From: Eubacteriales bacterium
GTDB lineage: Bacteria > Bacillota > Clostridia > Oscillospirales > CAG-382
DNA length: 64,000 bases
Assembly (NCBI GenBank): GCA_028705495.1
Contig: JAQWDK010000007.1
Location: 1 to 64,000 of the forward strand
Reading direction: 5' to 3'
The notes below the pieces were generated by a model. The model saw only the letters and a program-made list of their open reading frames with translations. It searched no databases and was not told the DNA's origin. Both the position numbers and the translations under genes were made by a program. Below are positions 18,712 to 25,916 of the stretch, piece after piece (the stretch's first letter is position 1; each line of letters begins with the position of its first letter).

Positions 18712-20269
18712 GGTACTCGCCTTCGGTATTTACGTTCCAGACAGCTTCTTTTGTGCTCTTTCCGTTGACTGCCCTTACCGCTTCGAAAGCTGTAAGCATC
18801 GAGTGGTCCATATTGTTGTATCTGTGCTGTCCGTTGCGGCCGATACAGTAAAGGTTGTCGAATCCGTCGAGGAATTCCTTGACCTTGCCGAACTCGGAGT
18901 ATGTGCCGAAGTAGGCGGGATATGCTTTTTTAACGCGTATGCGCACGCTATCGCGGACATCCTCACGATCGATTATCTTGATCTTTACAAGCTCGCTTAT
19001 CGCTTTTTCGATAAAGTCAGCATCTGACATAGACCAGAGCTCATCACCTTCGCTGCAGAAGTATTCAAGACCGATCCAAACCTTGTTGTCAGCATCCTCC
19101 ACCATATAAGGCGACCAGTTGTTGAAAATCTGAATTCTGCCGAGTTTGACATCCCTCTCCTGAACATAAATCCAGCAGTCGGGAACGATATTACCGAGCG
19201 TCTTCATCTTTGTTTTGTTTTCTATAAGAAGTTTATCGACCAATAGTCCGACAGTGATAAAGTCGCGGTAGGGAAGAGCCTTTGCAATCCTTGCTACATC
19301 ATCTGGAACAGGCGCGTCGATGGCTGCAATTAAGTCCTTAACAGGCATTGTTGAGAAGAAAAGGTCCGCAGGAAGTGTTGCTTTTACACCGTCTGCACCT
19401 TCAACATCGACGGCTTTGATTTTACTGCCTTCGCATTTAATACCGGTGACTTTTGTATTTTTAACGATTCTACCGCCAAGTCTTTCAACCTCGGAAGCAA
19501 GGGTTTCCCAAAGCTGACCGGGTCCTTTTTTCGGATAGTAAAACTCTTCGATAAGGGATGTTTCAACCTTGTCGGTGTTTTTTCTGAATGGCTTTGAGAT
19601 AATAGACCAAACAGCTTTCATTAGAGAAAGACCTTTGACCCTCTGTGCGCCCCAGTCGGCAGAAATTTTACTCGGGCTTATACCCCAGACTTTTTCGGTG
19701 TAGTCCTCGAAAAACATCTTGTAAAGCGGAACGCCGAAGCGGTTTATGTAGAAATCTTCAAGAGAATTTTCTTTGCGCTTGAAAACAGCCGCGCGGATAT
19801 AGCCAAAGCCTGCTTTGACGGTGTTGCCGAATCCGAGCGAGCGGATTGTTTCGGGTTTTATACTGATGGGATAGTCGAAGAATTTTCGCATATAGAAGAT
19901 ACGGGAAACGCGGCGCCTAACAAGGAACACCCTGTCCTCAGTCTCCGGGTCGGGACCGTCTTCGGTGAGAGGCTTGTCTATGCCGAGTTTTTTGTCGTCA
20001 TAGGCGGGTTTTCCTTGAAGTGGCATGAGGTCGGTCCAAAAATTCATAACCTCATCGCTTTTGGAAAAAAACCTGTGACCGCCGATATCCATACGGTTGC
20101 CATTATGTACGGCAGTGCGGGAAATACCGCCAAAAAAATCCTCTTCTTCAATGACAACGGGGATGTAATCCGTCTCCGTGAGCAGCTTGTATGCCGCTGT
20201 CAGACCTGCCGGTCCGCCGCCGATGATGATAGCGTATTTTTCTTTATCTTGCATTTCTCCCACAACCAT
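18698..20269 (-). CDS. FAD-dependent oxidoreductase (UDP-galactopyranose-mutase/amine-oxidase-like)
   Basis: About 523 aa. The N-terminus has the dinucleotide-binding motif [16 protein letters not shown], then [13 protein letters not shown] and [14 protein letters not shown], typical of NAD(P)/FAD-dependent oxidoreductases near UDP-galactopyranose mutase and protoporphyrinogen oxidase. The C-terminus has the second FAD-contacting motif [19 protein letters not shown]. The start is ambiguous: ATG 20269 or ATG 20254 (the latter only 2 nt after GGGAG); the frame is open further upstream. It is the middle gene of the gtrA operon; the substrate is probably a lipid- or nucleotide-linked sugar. Confidence 0.75.
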   Translation of the reverse strand: MVVGEMQDKEKYAIIIGGGPAGLTAAYKLLTETDYIPVVIEEEDFFGGISRTAVHNGNRMDIGGHRFFSKSDEVMNFWTDLMPLQGKPAYDDKKLGIDKPLTEDGPDPETEDRVFLVRRRVSRIFYMRKFFDYPISIKPETIRSLGFGNTVKAGFGYIRAAVFKRKENSLEDFYINRFGVPLYKMFFEDYTEKVWGISPSKISADWGAQRVKGLSLMKAVWSIISKPFRKNTDKVETSLIEEFYYPKKGPGQLWETLASEVERLGGRIVKNTKVTGIKCEGSKIKAVDVEGADGVKATLPADLFFSTMPVKDLIAAIDAPVPDDVARIAKALPYRDFITVGLLVDKLLIENKTKMKTLGNIVPDCWIYVQERDVKLGRIQIFNNWSPYMVEDADNKVWIGLEYFCSEGDELWSMSDADFIEKAISELVKIKIIDREDVRDSVRIRVKKAYPAYFGTYSEFGKVKEFLDGFDNLYCIGRNGQHRYNNMDHSMLTAFEAVRAVNGKSTKEAVWNVNTEGEYHEKK

Positions 20270-20326
20270 CCGCAAATATGCAGACAGTCTCCCTTTCGAT
20301 AATTTTAATAACAAATAATAGCGGAA

Positions 20327-20346
20327 AAGTTTTCTAACGAAAACTT
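20327..20346. repeat. Dispersed hairpin repeat variant
   Basis: AAGTTTTC-taac-GAAAACTT, 8-bp stem between gtrA and the FAD oxidoreductase gene, a variant of the 6965 and 14586 hairpins. Confidence 0.45.
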
Positions 20347-20356
20347 ATTGTTTGAA

Positions 20357-20833
20357 TCATTTTTCGTCTTTCTTAAATATAATAACTTTCCTTGCGAGGT
20401 AGTTCCAGATAAGGACTATACCTGCAGCGATTATATTTGCAATCCATGGTGTAAAAAACAGCCAATCAAGCTGGATGTACATCAAAAGCTGTTTTAAGAA
20501 GTAGCCGATGACACCAATTACCGCAAAAATGGTAAAGGCACGAGCGTTCTTGCCCTGTTTCTGCTGTTTCTTTGAAGTGAACACCCAAAGCATAGATAAG
20601 ACATAGTTGACTATAAGTCCGACGATGAAGCCTACAGTTATAGAAAAGAAATGTTCGAATGAATAACTTTCCATATATTCTCTGCCGAATTTAGGCACAA
20701 AAACAAGCTCTACAAGTCCTATGTATGCCGCGGTATCGAAAATAAAAGCTGTTCCACCTACGACGCAGTATCTGATAAATTCAAGTATCAGCGTTTTATT
20801 GTTTTGGTAAAGGAGCTTTATTTTTTCCATCAT
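20357..20833 (-). CDS. GtrA-family membrane protein
   Basis: A 158-aa protein with four transmembrane segments and the GtrA signature LEFIRYCVVGGTAFIFD and VNYVLSMLWVF. GtrA-like proteins are thought to move undecaprenyl-phosphate-linked sugars across the membrane or support glycosyltransferases. It is the first gene of the minus-strand operon with the FAD oxidoreductase and the large membrane protein, with a perfect sigma-A promoter upstream at 20887-20915. The start is the first of two adjacent ATGs behind an AGGAAAA site. Confidence 0.88.
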   Translation of the reverse strand: MMEKIKLLYQNNKTLILEFIRYCVVGGTAFIFDTAAYIGLVELVFVPKFGREYMESYSFEHFFSITVGFIVGLIVNYVLSMLWVFTSKKQQKQGKNARAFTIFAVIGVIGYFLKQLLMYIQLDWLFFTPWIANIIAAGIVLIWNYLARKVIIFKKDEK

Positions 20834-20886
20834 TTGCTTTTTTCCTGCTGTTTTTTCGTAAAATCTTGCAAAAATATGACAACGAT

Positions 20887-20915
20887 ATTATACAACGCAA
20901 GCGGCGTATTGTCAA
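20887..20915 (-). promoter_or_regulatory. Consensus sigma-A promoter of the gtrA operon
   Basis: On the minus strand TTGACA (20915-20910), 17-bp spacer, TATAAT (20892-20887); both hexamers are exact consensus. Confidence 0.88.
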
Positions 20916-21012
20916 GCACAGGGATTTTTCAACCGTTACCGTCACGAAGAAGCGGGGAGGATAATATAATATATCAGCCGATAAAAATTAAAGCGATAAA
21001 GGAAAGAGCGTT

Positions 21013-21894
21013 ATGATTATACATATAGTTAAAGCCGGGGAAACAATGTCGTCCATTTCACGTGATTACGGGGTTTCGCTCGATTGGCTTCTGACAAACA
21101 ATATGGTTCCGAATCCCGACAACCTCCTCGTAGGGCAGTCGATTGTCATCATGTACCCTATAACGATACATATTGTACGTCCGGGGGATACTTTGACGAC
21201 GATAGCGAGAAGCTACGGGATCACATCGAATGAAATCTTCCGCAACAATATCACTCTATATGGAAACCCCGACATCTACCCCGGTCTCGCTCTTGTGATC
21301 GCATACGAAGGAACGTCGCCTTATTCTTTTTATGTCGGCGGTTATGCCTATCCTTATATCGACAAGAAACTGCTTAATCAGTCGCTGCCGTTTATGAGCC
21401 ATCTAATGCCATTTACTTATGGGTTTAAGTCGGACGGATCTCTTGTTATGCTCAACGATGAGGAACTTTTAGCGGCTGCGTTCGAATATGGTTCATCGCC
21501 TTATATGCATTTGTCCACCCTCAATGAAGAAGGGAACTTTGACAGCGAGCTTGCGACATCAATGTTGAACAATCTTGAGGCACAAAATGTACTGCTTCAA
21601 AATGTCCTTGATGTGATGATAGCAAAAAACTATGCAGGGCTTGACATAGACTTTGAATTTATCGGCGGTGAAAACGCACAGGAGTATATAGTATTTATAA
21701 ATAAAGCGACAAAGCTGATGAATTCCCAGGGTTATCCCGTTATTACCGCACTTGCGCCGAAAACATCGGATTCACAGCCGGGTATTCTTTACGAAGGTCA
21801 TGAATATGCGGGCATCGGCGGGGTTTCAAATTTTGTGCTCTTGATGACTTACGAATGGGGATATACATTTCCCCATACTTCTTACTGCCAATAA
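21013..21894 (+). CDS. LysM-GH18 spore peptidoglycan hydrolase, 5' part (interrupted gene)
   Basis: Two LysM peptidoglycan-binding modules (about residues 2-46 and 52-97) are followed by a glycoside hydrolase 18 barrel with the catalytic DxDxE signature at D211, D213 and E215. This is the layout of YaaH/SleL, N-acetylglucosaminidases of the spore coat/cortex made in the mother cell. The barrel breaks off after MTYEWGYT; the last eight codons (FPHTSYCQ) come from inserted DNA. The missing part lies at 27481-27902, and joining the two across the shared core gives a continuous 425-aa protein, the usual length. AAAGGA precedes the ATG. As it stands the product is truncated in its barrel and probably inactive. 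Confidence 0.85.
   Translation: MIIHIVKAGETMSSISRDYGVSLDWLLTNNMVPNPDNLLVGQSIVIMYPITIHIVRPGDTLTTIARSYGITSNEIFRNNITLYGNPDIYPGLALVIAYEGTSPYSFYVGGYAYPYIDKKLLNQSLPFMSHLMPFTYGFKSDGSLVMLNDEELLAAAFEYGSSPYMHLSTLNEEGNFDSELATSMLNNLEAQNVLLQNVLDVMIAKNYAGLDIDFEFIGGENAQEYIVFINKATKLMNSQGYPVITALAPKTSDSQPGILYEGHEYAGIGGVSNFVLLMTYEWGYTFPHTSYCQ
21850..21884. mobile_element. attL junction of the intervening element
   Basis: Host gene sequence ends and element sequence begins at the core ATATACAT (21861-21868). The element-side arm holds CTTCTTA (21878-21884), which mirrors TAAGAAG at 27459-27465 when the attP site is rebuilt; both lie 11 nt from the central AC (21865-21866). Confidence 0.8.
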
Positions 21895-21899
21895 AACAC

Positions 21900-21930
21900 T
21901 TGAGAGTATCGAAAGGTGCTCTATTTTTTT
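21900..21930 (+). terminator. Probable terminator at the left end of the element
   Basis: An imperfect GAG...CTC hairpin (about 21902-21921) followed by TATTTTTTT (21922-21930) would stop transcription arriving from the truncated GH18 gene. Confidence 0.5.
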
Positions 21931-21942
21931 GTGATGGGTATC

Positions 21943-21971
21943 TTGTTTTATTTTTCAAACAGTGGTACAAT
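21943..21971 (+). promoter_or_regulatory. Sigma-A-like promoter of ktrB
   Basis: TTGTTT at 21943-21948, 17-bp spacer, TACAAT at 21966-21971, about 24 nt before the AAGGAG ribosome-binding site of ktrB; the cargo therefore has its own promoter inside the element. Confidence 0.65.
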
Positions 21972-22009
21972 AACGCATCAGGAAATCATATAGGAAGGAG
22001 AGTATTTTA

Positions 22010-23332
22010 ATAAAAAATCACTTTTCTTTAAATTCGTTTCAAATTATAGCGCTTGGCTTTGCCGGGGTTATCTTAATCGGCGCTTTAATCTTAATGCTGC
22101 CGATTTCATCCTCAGCCGGAGTTGTAACACCTTTTACTGACGCTTTATTCACTTCAACGACCTCGGTTTGTGTTACTGGACTTGTTGTTAAGGACACCGG
22201 AACATATTGGTCTACATTCGGGCACAGCGTAATTCTGCTGTTGATTCAAATAGGCGGTTTAGGTGTCGTTACAGTTGCCGCATCATTTGCCTTAATCGCA
22301 GGGCGGCGCATAGGGCTTTTTCAGCGGAGCGCAATGCAAGAAGCGGTTGCAGCACCTAAAATAAGCGGAATTGTCAAGCTCACCACATTTATTCTCAAAG
22401 TCACATTTACAGTCGAGCTTATCGGCGCTGTTATTATGGCGCCAACTTTTATAAAAGATTTTGGATGGGGTCGGGGCATTTGGATGTCCTTCTTCCATTC
22501 CATTTCGGCGTTCTGCAACGCTGGTATCGACCTGATGGGTCAAAGAGAGCCTTTTTCATCAATGATAAGTTATGTCGGAAATCCGGCAATTAATATTGCG
22601 ATTATGGGTTTGATAATAATCGGCGGCATAGGCTTTCTGACTTGGGACGATATACGCAGTCACGGTATCCATATAAGAAAATACTGTATGCAAAGCAAAG
22701 TAATCCTTGTAATGACAGGCATTCTTATAATTGTTCCGACAACTTGCTTCTTCTTCCTCGAATTTGCCGATATGCCTTTTTGGGACAGGCTTTTAGCTTC
22801 CTTCTTTCAGGCTGTTACACCGAGAACTGCAGGTTTTAACACAGTTAATTTAGCGGCTATGAGCGAGCCGGGTCAGATGGCAATGGTTTTTCTGATGCTG
22901 GTTGGCGGCTCCCCCGGTTCTACTGCAGGCGGTATGAAAACGACCACCTTTGCGGTCCTTATCGCTTGCGCGGTCTCTATATTCCGTAAACGTGACAGCG
23001 CACAGTTTTTAGGTAGACGAATCGCACACGAGGTAATTTTAACCGCATCAACCATAACTCTGATGTATGTCAGCCTTTGTGTGGGAGGGGCGATGATAAT
23101 AAGCTATTATGAGGGACTGCCAATCCTGACTTGTATGTATGAAACCGCATCTGCTGTGGGCACTGTCGGACTGACGCTCGGCATCACACCTGAGCTTGGC
23201 ACCCTTTCAAGGTGGATACTTATACTGCTTATGTATATCGGCCGTATTGGCGGGCTAACACTTATTTATGCAACGTTATCGGGCAAAACTCAAATGGGTA
23301 AGTTTCCTCTGGAAAAAATAACAGTCGGATAG
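22010..23332 (+). CDS. ktrB: KtrB/TrkH-type potassium-transporting subunit
   Basis: Membrane subunit of a Ktr K+ (Na+-dependent) uptake system. The four pore-loop filters are visible: TTSVCVTGLVV, FCNAGIDLMG, TPRTAGFNT and SAVGTVGLTLG, each with its conserved glycine. Family homology starts well before the first ATG (22094): the residues FQIIALGFAGVILIGALILMLPI are encoded from 22034 onward. Between the upstream in-frame stop (21971-21973) and 22094 there is no ATG, GTG or TTG; AAGGAG at 21995-22000 lies 9 nt before an ATA codon at 22010. I therefore give 22010 as the likely non-standard start (440 aa, the usual KtrB length). It pairs with ktrA downstream. Confidence 0.85.
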   Translation: MKNHFSLNSFQIIALGFAGVILIGALILMLPISSSAGVVTPFTDALFTSTTSVCVTGLVVKDTGTYWSTFGHSVILLLIQIGGLGVVTVAASFALIAGRRIGLFQRSAMQEAVAAPKISGIVKLTTFILKVTFTVELIGAVIMAPTFIKDFGWGRGIWMSFFHSISAFCNAGIDLMGQREPFSSMISYVGNPAINIAIMGLIIIGGIGFLTWDDIRSHGIHIRKYCMQSKVILVMTGILIIVPTTCFFFLEFADMPFWDRLLASFFQAVTPRTAGFNTVNLAAMSEPGQMAMVFLMLVGGSPGSTAGGMKTTTFAVLIACAVSIFRKRDSAQFLGRRIAHEVILTASTITLMYVSLCVGGAMIISYYEGLPILTCMYETASAVGTVGLTLGITPELGTLSRWILILLMYIGRIGGLTLIYATLSGKTQMGKFPLEKITVG

Positions 23333-23476
23333 CGTGAATTATAGCTTAAGCTATTTCCGGCTACAGGCTATTCACGCATTGAAATTCAATTTCATTGAAT
23401 TTCCGAACGTTCAACAAAGCTATTTCCAGCTACAGATTATTCACGCAGACTATTCAAGAATGTGCCGCTTTGCGGC
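23333..23476. repeat. Repeat cluster between ktrB and ktrA
   Basis: Two 31-bp direct repeats (23348-23378 and 23417-23447) start AAGCTATTTCC and end TATTCACGCA; between them is an AATTCAATTTCATTGAATTT dyad (about 23383-23402). A GCCGCTTTGCGGC hairpin (23464-23476) follows and is shared with the segment before the gene at 209. Looks like a dispersed non-coding repeat that landed between the two subunit genes. Confidence 0.6.
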
Positions 23477-23491
23477 GGAATGGAATTTAAT

Positions 23492-24139
23492 ATGAAATCG
23501 ATTTTATTAATAGGACTTGGCAGATTTGGCAGACATATCGCCATTCAACTAAACCAGCTCGGACATCAGGTGATGGCGGTTGACCACGATGAAGAACGAG
23601 TAAACGATATTATGGGGGTTGTCACAAACGCACAAATCGGCGATAGCACAAACGAAGCGTTTCTCTCTTCCCTTGGTGTAAAGAATTTTGATGTATGTAT
23701 TGTTGCAATCGCAAATGATTTTCAAAGCTCCCTTGAAACGACTTCACTACTCAAAGAATTAGGAGCAAAAATGGTGGTTTCGAGAGCGGAACGGGACGGA
23801 CAAGCTAAACTGCTACTCCGCAACGGAGCTGATGAGGTTGTATATCCCGAAAAGCAGGTCGCAAAATGGGCGGCAATACGGTACAGCGCGGACCATATCC
23901 TCGACTATATCGAGCTTGATGAAACACATTCTATTTTTGAAGTTGCTGTACCTGAGGAATGGGTAGGTAAAACTGTCGGTCAAATTGATATCCGTAAAAA
24001 ATACAACGTCAATATAATGGCAGTAAAGCAAAACGAAAAAATGAATATGGAGGTTACACCGAACACAGTTTTAACAAATGATAAAACCCTATTGGTGCTC
24101 GGCGAGTATAAAGCTTTGCAAAAGTGCTTTAGGATATGA
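23492..24139 (+). CDS. ktrA: KtrA/TrkA-type RCK regulatory subunit
   Basis: A 215-aa cytoplasmic protein with an N-terminal RCK Rossmann domain (IGLGRFGRHIAIQLNQLGH, then VMAVDHDEERV) and a C-terminal RCK_C domain (VGQIDIRKKYNVNIMAV ... LLVLGEYKAL). Such subunits form octameric rings that gate KtrB by binding ATP/ADP, and c-di-AMP in many Firmicutes. The start at 23492 follows the family N-terminus (MKSILLIGLG); in-frame ATG 23480 and the open frame from 23462 would only add repeat-derived residues. It lies 159 bp after ktrB, separated by repeats. Its stop is embedded in the first of two long hairpins. Confidence 0.9.
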   Translation: MKSILLIGLGRFGRHIAIQLNQLGHQVMAVDHDEERVNDIMGVVTNAQIGDSTNEAFLSSLGVKNFDVCIVAIANDFQSSLETTSLLKELGAKMVVSRAERDGQAKLLLRNGADEVVYPEKQVAKWAAIRYSADHILDYIELDETHSIFEVAVPEEWVGKTVGQIDIRKKYNVNIMAVKQNEKMNMEVTPNTVLTNDKTLLVLGEYKALQKCFRI

Positions 24140-24211
24140 CATTCTGAATTAAAATTCCGAATGTCATATCCTCGAAATATTATTGAAATATAAAAATTTC
24201 AATAATATTTC
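24131..24211 (+). repeat. Two consecutive perfect hairpins after ktrA
   Basis: A 14-bp perfect stem, AGGATATGACATTC (24131-24144) with 24159-24172, contains the ktrA stop codon; a 16-bp perfect stem, GAAATATTATTGAAAT (24174-24189) with 24196-24211, follows with a 6-nt loop. No long T tract follows, so they may terminate weakly or stabilise the ktr mRNA end. Confidence 0.7.
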
Positions 24212-24297
24212 TGTTGTATTCCTTACCAAAATAAAATTCTGTATAATTATTTTTCCCTCTTTCTTTGCATGGAAATACAAATAAAAGTGGAGAAAAA

Positions 24298-25617
24298 TTG
24301 ATTTTAGCATTAATAATTTTTATTATTACTTATGTCCTGATGCTCGTTTTACAAAAATACAGACCTTGGATTGCGCTAAGCAGTGCGGCGGTATTTATTG
24401 CGCTTGGACTTTTTGGAGTGTATAATTTTACAATCTTCACCGCGCTGAATGCGGTCGATTACAATGTCCTTATGATGATCGGCGGAACAATGGGAATTGT
24501 CACACTTTTTATAGAAAGCAAAATGCCGGCAAGGCTTGCAGAAATGCTGATTTCAAAAGTGCCGAATGTAAAATGGGCAGTCACGGTATTGGCTTTATTC
24601 GCCGGAGTTGTAAGTGCATTTGTCGACAATGTTGCAACTGTTTTAATGGTAGCGCCAATCGGCTTGGCTATTTCAAAAAAACTAAAGGTATCTCCTGTTC
24701 CAGTGCTTATCGCAATTGCTGTTTCTTCGAATCTTCAAGGCGCTGCGACATTGGTCGGAGACACCACAAGCATACTGCTTGGCGGCTATGCTGAGATGAA
24801 TTTCCTCGATTTCTTCTGGATGAAGGGGAAACCGGGCATATTCTGGGGTGTTGAACTCGGCGCTATAGCATCTATTTTTGTACTTCTCTTTTTGTTCCGA
24901 AAAGAAAATCAAGGCGTATCAGCAGAGGTTGAAACAGAAGTTACCGACTACTTCCCGTCCTTTCTGATGATTGGCACGGTAGTGCTCTTAATTATAGCCT
25001 CCTTTTTACCTGAGCCGACAAGTGCGGTATTGCAGACAATTTATAGCCTCAGAAGCGGTTTAATCTGTCTTATTCTTTGTTTAATAGGCATCATCCGCTC
25101 ATGTATTATAAAGAAATCAGGCGAAACCTTTAAGCAAGTATGGGACGAATTAGATAAAGACACATTGCTGCTTCTCTTTGGATTATTTATTGTGATAGAA
25201 GGCATCAAAACAGCTGGTGTTATCGATGCGGTCGCAGATTTATTCTATAAGGTATCAGGGGACAACCCTTTCCTTCTTTACACTCTCATTGTCTTTGCTT
25301 CGGTTATATTATCGGCATTTATCGACAATATCCCGTATGTTGCCACAATGCTTCCGGTTGTTTCAAGCATAGCAGCGCTAATGAATGGCGGTGCAGGAAT
25401 GGAGCCTTATGTGTTCTATTTTGGTCTTCTTACCGGTGCAACCCTTGGCGGTAACTTGACACCGATAGGAGCATCTGCAAATATAGCCGCTATCGGTATA
25501 CTCCGCAAAAACGGAGAGACTGTCAGCTTAAAGGACTTTTTAAGAATCGGTGTGCCGTTTACATTATTTGCCGTTTTAGTAGGATATGTTTTTATATGGC
25601 TGGTCTGGGGAATGTAA
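24298..25617 (+). CDS. Ion-transporter-superfamily permease (ArsB/NhaD/SLC13-like)
   Basis: A 439-aa membrane protein with about 11 transmembrane segments in two inverted repeats; each repeat carries the family's hairpin motif (FVDNVATVLMVAP and FIDNIPYVATMLP), as in ArsB, NhaD and related anion or Na+/H+ carriers. The substrate cannot be told from sequence. TTG at 24298 is chosen as start because GTGGAG lies 5 nt upstream and the hydrophobic N-terminus begins there. A terminator follows at 25643. Its place after ktrAB suggests a shared job in K+/Na+ or osmotic balance. Confidence 0.82.
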   Translation: MILALIIFIITYVLMLVLQKYRPWIALSSAAVFIALGLFGVYNFTIFTALNAVDYNVLMMIGGTMGIVTLFIESKMPARLAEMLISKVPNVKWAVTVLALFAGVVSAFVDNVATVLMVAPIGLAISKKLKVSPVPVLIAIAVSSNLQGAATLVGDTTSILLGGYAEMNFLDFFWMKGKPGIFWGVELGAIASIFVLLFLFRKENQGVSAEVETEVTDYFPSFLMIGTVVLLIIASFLPEPTSAVLQTIYSLRSGLICLILCLIGIIRSCIIKKSGETFKQVWDELDKDTLLLLFGLFIVIEGIKTAGVIDAVADLFYKVSGDNPFLLYTLIVFASVILSAFIDNIPYVATMLPVVSSIAALMNGGAGMEPYVFYFGLLTGATLGGNLTPIGASANIAAIGILRKNGETVSLKDFLRIGVPFTLFAVLVGYVFIWLVWGM

Positions 25618-25642
25618 AACAAAAAGACAATAATAAATTAAT

Positions 25643-25681
25643 TAAGCCGTGCAACCTTTTCGGGTCGCGCGGCTTATTTTT
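25643..25681 (+). terminator. Intrinsic terminator after the transporter gene
   Basis: TAAGCCGTGC (25643-25652) pairs with GCGCGGCTTA (25667-25676), with an inner ACC/GGT stem, followed by TTTTT. It separates the cargo genes from the recombinase operon. Confidence 0.85.
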
Positions 25682-25703
25682 AACTTGTTATAAAGGCATA
25701 CAA
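25674..25703 (+). promoter_or_regulatory. Possible sporulation (sigma-E-like) promoter of the recombinase operon
   Basis: CATACAA at 25697-25703 resembles the sigma-E -10 (CATACAnT); TTATTTTT at 25674-25681, about 15 bp upstream, resembles its -35 loosely and overlaps the terminator's T tract. No good sigma-A promoter was seen before 25737. Weak evidence. Confidence 0.25.
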
Positions 25704-25736
25704 GGCCTCATATATTAGAAAAAAGGGGGGCTTGTA

Positions 25737-25904
25737 ATGGCGATAATAAAAGTAGTGGAGTTCGGAAGCTGTGTAGTTGAAATATATGACGACTACATAA
25801 CAAATGAAAGCTTAGAAAAGATAAAGCGGCAACTGTCGGAAATCCTTAGCAGAGAACTGTCAAAAAACCCTGAGTTTTACGATGAAATTAGAAAAACCGA
25901 ATAG
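25737..25904 (+). CDS. 55-aa protein upstream of the recombinase; candidate directionality factor
   Basis: A short gene (ATG 25737, TAG 25902-25904) with a strong GGGGGG site 6 nt upstream. The product begins MAIIKVVEFGSCVVEIYDDY and continues as a charged, probably helical segment ending EIRKTE. I do not recognise a family. It ends 12 nt before the recombinase start, so the two are almost certainly cotranscribed. Recombination directionality factors of serine integrases are often this small (SprB of SPbeta is about this size) and unrelated to each other in sequence, so this is an inferred candidate only. An antitoxin-like or regulatory role is also possible. Confidence 0.65.
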   Translation: MAIIKVVEFGSCVVEIYDDYITNESLEKIKRQLSEILSRELSKNPEFYDEIRKTE

Positions 25905-25916
25905 AGCGAGGTTCAA

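Noticed and set aside
23333-23476. CRISPR array
   Set aside because: Only two 31-bp copies with one 38-bp spacer and internal dyads; no cas genes and no further repeats.
25737-25904. Toxin-antitoxin pair with the recombinase
   Set aside because: The partner gene is a clear serine recombinase, and no second small gene exists.
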